This document shows, one piece after another, positions 5,629 to 7,618 of a DNA stretch of 7,618 nucleotides. The translations under genes were made by a program, and so were the position numbers. The notes below the pieces were generated by a model that was not told the origin of the DNA, did no database searches, and saw only the letters and a program-made list of their open reading frames with translations. Source of the stretch: Christensenellaceae bacterium (GTDB lineage Bacteria; Bacillota; Clostridia; Christensenellales; UBA1750); assembly GCA_031287285.1 (NCBI GenBank), contig JAITTC010000148.1:1-7618 (forward strand). The letters are read 5' to 3'. The first letter of the stretch is position 1. The number at the start of each line of letters is the position of its first letter.

Positions 5629-5913
5629 ATGAAGATCACCATTACGGACGAGAGCCTCGATTATTTAGCTCAGCTCTCGCGCCTTTCCATCCCGGACGCC
5701 GAGCGCGAAACCCTCAAAAACGATCTGCAAAGCGTGCTGGACTACATGGAGCTGCTCGATACCCTGCCCGAAACCGAGCTTCAAGTCGAGGGGCTCGGGC
5801 GCGAAACCCTGCGCGGGGATGAAGCCCGTCCCTCTTACCCGGTGGAAGCCATCACGAAAAATGGCGCGGCGGTGCGCGGCGGGGCCTTCCAGGTGCCGCA
5901 GACCGTGGAATAG
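5629..5913 (+). CDS. gatC: Asp-tRNA(Asn)/Glu-tRNA(Gln) amidotransferase subunit C
   Basis: GatC is the small subunit that wraps around GatA and stabilises the GatA-GatB pair of the GatCAB amidotransferase; it has no catalytic site. The 94-residue length is normal. Typical features are the N-terminal helix DYLAQLSRLSIPDAE, the helix LQSVLDYMELLDTL, the conserved LRGDEARPS stretch and the terminal FQVPQTVE. The ATG at 5629 has a strong GAAGGAGG site (5614-5621) seven bases upstream. A TTG at 5623 in the same frame is too close to that site to be the start. The gene is 15 bases from gatA and belongs to the T-box-controlled operon. Confidence 0.95.
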   Translation: MKITITDESLDYLAQLSRLSIPDAERETLKNDLQSVLDYMELLDTLPETELQVEGLGRETLRGDEARPSYPVEAITKNGAAVRGGAFQVPQTVE

Positions 5914-5928
5914 GGGGCGAAAAAGAAG

Positions 5929-7395
5929 ATGACAGCCCTAGAAATCGGCGGGAAGCTGCAAAGCGGCGAGCTGCAAGCACAAACGCTGCTGCAAGAGAGC
6001 CTGAATCGCGTTCAGGCGCTCGACCCGGAACTTGGCAGCGTGGTTCGCCTTTATGAAGAGCAGGCCTTTGACGCGGCAAGGGCCGCGCAAAAGCGCCTCG
6101 ACGAAAAAAAGCCCCTCTCGCCCATCGACGGCGTGCCGGCGGGCCTGAAAGACCTGCTCTGCGCCAAAGGGCAGCAAAGCGCGGCGGGCTCGAAGATGCT
6201 CGATAGCTTCGTTTCCCCCTATGACGCAACGGCCGTGGCGAAGCTCCGGGCGGCCGGCGCGGTGATGCCCTTTCGCCTCAACATGGACGAGTTCGCGATG
6301 GGCTCCACCACCGAAACCTCGTTCTTTGGAAGGACGAAGAACCCCTGGGATCTTTCGCGCGTGCCCGGCGGTTCCTCGGGCGGCAGCGCGGCTGCCGTGG
6401 CTGCCGGGCTCGTGCCCTATGCCCTCGGGTCGGATACCGGGGGTTCCATCCGCCAGCCGGCCTCGCATTGCGGCGTCACGGGCTTTAAGCCAAGCTACGG
6501 CGGCGTTTCGCGCTATGGGCTCATCGCCTACGCTTCCTCCCTCGACCAGATCGGCCCCATCGCGCCCTCCGCGCGCGACTGCGCGGCGGTGCTCGACATC
6601 ATTTCCGGCGCCGACAAAAGCGACGCCACGTCCAGGGGCCTTCCCGCCCCAGTTCTTCCCGCCCTCGGCGGCGATTTGCGGGGCCTTCGGGTCGGCGTTC
6701 CCGAGGAATGCTTTGGCGATGGCCTGGAGCCTGCCGTGCGCGACCGGGTTTTGGCCGTGGCCGAGGTGCTGCAGGGCCTTGGCGCCGCGGTCGAGCGCTT
6801 CCGCTTAGACGGCCTTCAGTACGCCGTGCCCGCCTACTACATCATCGCCTGCGCCGAGGCCTCGTCGAATCTTTCGCGCTTTGACGGCGTGAAGTACGGC
6901 CATCGCTCGGCAAACGCGCCGGATCTTGCCTCCCTTTATGTGAATTCGCGCACGGAGGGCTTCGGCCCCGAGGTCAGGAAGCGCATCCTGCTTGGCACCT
7001 TCGTGCTTTCATCTGGCTATTACGACGCCTATTATTTAAAGGCGGTCAAGGCGCAGGCGCGCATCCGCCAAAGCTACGAAAGCGCCTTTGAGCGCTTCGA
7101 CTTGATCCTGACCCCGGTCGCCCCCTCCACCGCGCCAAGGCTTGGCGAAAGCCTTTCAGATCCCCTGAAGATGTACCTGAGCGACATTTTTACGGTTTCG
7201 ATCAACCTGGCCGGCCTGCCCGCGATCTCGGTCCCCGCAGGGCTTGACGAAAAGGGGCTGCCGGTCGGCGCGCAGCTCATCGGCCGCCGCTTTGACGATG
7301 CCACGGTTCTGCGCGCGGGCGACGCCTTCCAGCGCTCGACTTCTTTTCACAAGCTGACCCCGCCCATCTACGGAGGTGCCCATCATGCAGGGTGA
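5929..7395 (+). CDS. gatA: Asp-tRNA(Asn)/Glu-tRNA(Gln) amidotransferase subunit A (glutaminase)
   Basis: GatA is the amidase-signature subunit that hydrolyses glutamine and sends ammonia through a channel to GatB. The 488-residue length is as expected. The Ser-cisSer-Lys triad is present: Lys74 in GVPAGLKD, Ser149 in the glycine/serine-rich PGGSSGGSAAA stretch, and Ser173 in SDTGGSIRQPA. Each is offset by exactly five from Staphylococcus aureus GatA (79/154/178). Other landmarks are NMDEFAMGS (118-126), FKPSYGGVSRYGL and the C-terminal NLAGLPAISVP. The ribosome binding site is weak (GGGGG at 5913-5917, eleven bases before the ATG), so translation may be coupled to gatC, which ends 15 bases earlier. 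The 3' end overlaps gatB by 11 bases. No disruptions seen. Confidence 0.97.
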   Translation: MTALEIGGKLQSGELQAQTLLQESLNRVQALDPELGSVVRLYEEQAFDAARAAQKRLDEKKPLSPIDGVPAGLKDLLCAKGQQSAAGSKMLDSFVSPYDATAVAKLRAAGAVMPFRLNMDEFAMGSTTETSFFGRTKNPWDLSRVPGGSSGGSAAAVAAGLVPYALGSDTGGSIRQPASHCGVTGFKPSYGGVSRYGLIAYASSLDQIGPIAPSARDCAAVLDIISGADKSDATSRGLPAPVLPALGGDLRGLRVGVPEECFGDGLEPAVRDRVLAVAEVLQGLGAAVERFRLDGLQYAVPAYYIIACAEASSNLSRFDGVKYGHRSANAPDLASLYVNSRTEGFGPEVRKRILLGTFVLSSGYYDAYYLKAVKAQARIRQSYESAFERFDLILTPVAPSTAPRLGESLSDPLKMYLSDIFTVSINLAGLPAISVPAGLDEKGLPVGAQLIGRRFDDATVLRAGDAFQRSTSFHKLTPPIYGGAHHAG

Positions 7396-7618
7396 ATTTG
7401 AAACGGTCATCGGCCTGGAGGTCCACGCCGAGATGAACACGGCCTCGAAGATCTTCTGCGAGTGCGAAACCGCCTTCGGCGGCGAGCCCAACACCCACTG
7501 CTGCCCCGTTTGCATGGGGCTGCCTGGCGCCTTGCCGGTCTTCAACGGCGGCGTGGCCGAAAAGGCGATCCTGGCCGGGCTTTCGCTCGGCTGCACCATC
7601 GCCGGGGATACGGTTTTC
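7385..7618 (+). CDS. gatB: Asp-tRNA(Asn)/Glu-tRNA(Gln) amidotransferase subunit B, N-terminal part
   Basis: GatB binds the misacylated tRNA, activates the Asp or Glu side chain with ATP and amidates it with ammonia from GatA. Only the first 78 residues lie in the window. They open with FETVIGLEVHAEM, where Glu12 and His14 correspond to metal-binding Glu10 and His12 of Staphylococcus aureus GatB. Next comes FCEC...CPVCMGLPG, whose Cys25, Cys27, Cys40 and Cys43 form the zinc-binding set found in many GatB proteins (the staphylococcal protein lacks these cysteines). The ATG at 7385 lies eight bases after CGGAGG, inside the end of gatA, giving an 11-base overlap and likely translational coupling. 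The frame is open to the window edge. Confidence 0.96.
   Translation, partial: MQGEFETVIGLEVHAEMNTASKIFCECETAFGGEPNTHCCPVCMGLPGALPVFNGGVAEKAILAGLSLGCTIAGDTVF

Noticed and set aside
5075..6468. Long minus-strand frames opposite aspS (5075-5602), gatC/gatA (5852-6229) and gatA (5938-6468)
   Set aside because: Shadows of GC-rich coding sequence with well-conserved sense proteins; no ribosome binding sites or recognisable domains.

Overview
The window looks like a GC-rich member of the Firmicutes (Clostridia-like). The grounds are a transcription-terminating T-box leader, strong AGGAGG-type ribosome binding sites, and an operon for indirect (transamidation) Asn-tRNA and Gln-tRNA synthesis. No species call is possible from the sequence alone.

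Region 1 (1-3318) is an accessory block of visibly lower GC. It holds the tail of a small multi-pass membrane protein, a divergent Rid-family (YjgF/UK114) protein and a 589-residue DUF262-HNH protein resembling GmrSD-type restriction factors. Two copies of a ~280-base GC-rich direct repeat (284-565 and 1089-1366) sit between these genes. Each copy begins 6-8 bases after a stop codon, so the layout reads gene-repeat-gene-repeat-gene. The repeats share a promoter-like element (TTGCGC-17-TAGAAT) and small hairpins, one with a paired base change between copies. A plausible terminator follows copy A. They may encode a structured RNA or be a non-autonomous mobile repeat. I do not recognise the family.

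Region 2 (3319-3928) has a short featureless spacer and a YjcF/ElaA-like GNAT acetyltransferase with the base composition of the chromosome.

Region 3 (3930-7618) is a coherent operon: sigma-A-type promoter, T-box riboswitch with terminator/antiterminator, aspS (archaeal-type, predicted non-discriminating AspRS), gatC, gatA, and the start of gatB (cut by the window end). AspRS would charge both tRNA-Asp and tRNA-Asn with Asp. GatCAB would then amidate Asp-tRNA-Asn to Asn-tRNA-Asn, and Glu-tRNA-Gln to Gln-tRNA-Gln. The T-box specifier region reads GAAC, which contains overlapping GAA (Glu) and AAC (Asn) codons. This is the same logic as the dual-tRNA T-box described for the transamidation operon of Clostridium acetobutylicum. 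It is the best-supported item of special interest here; the repeat family is the most likely undescribed one.
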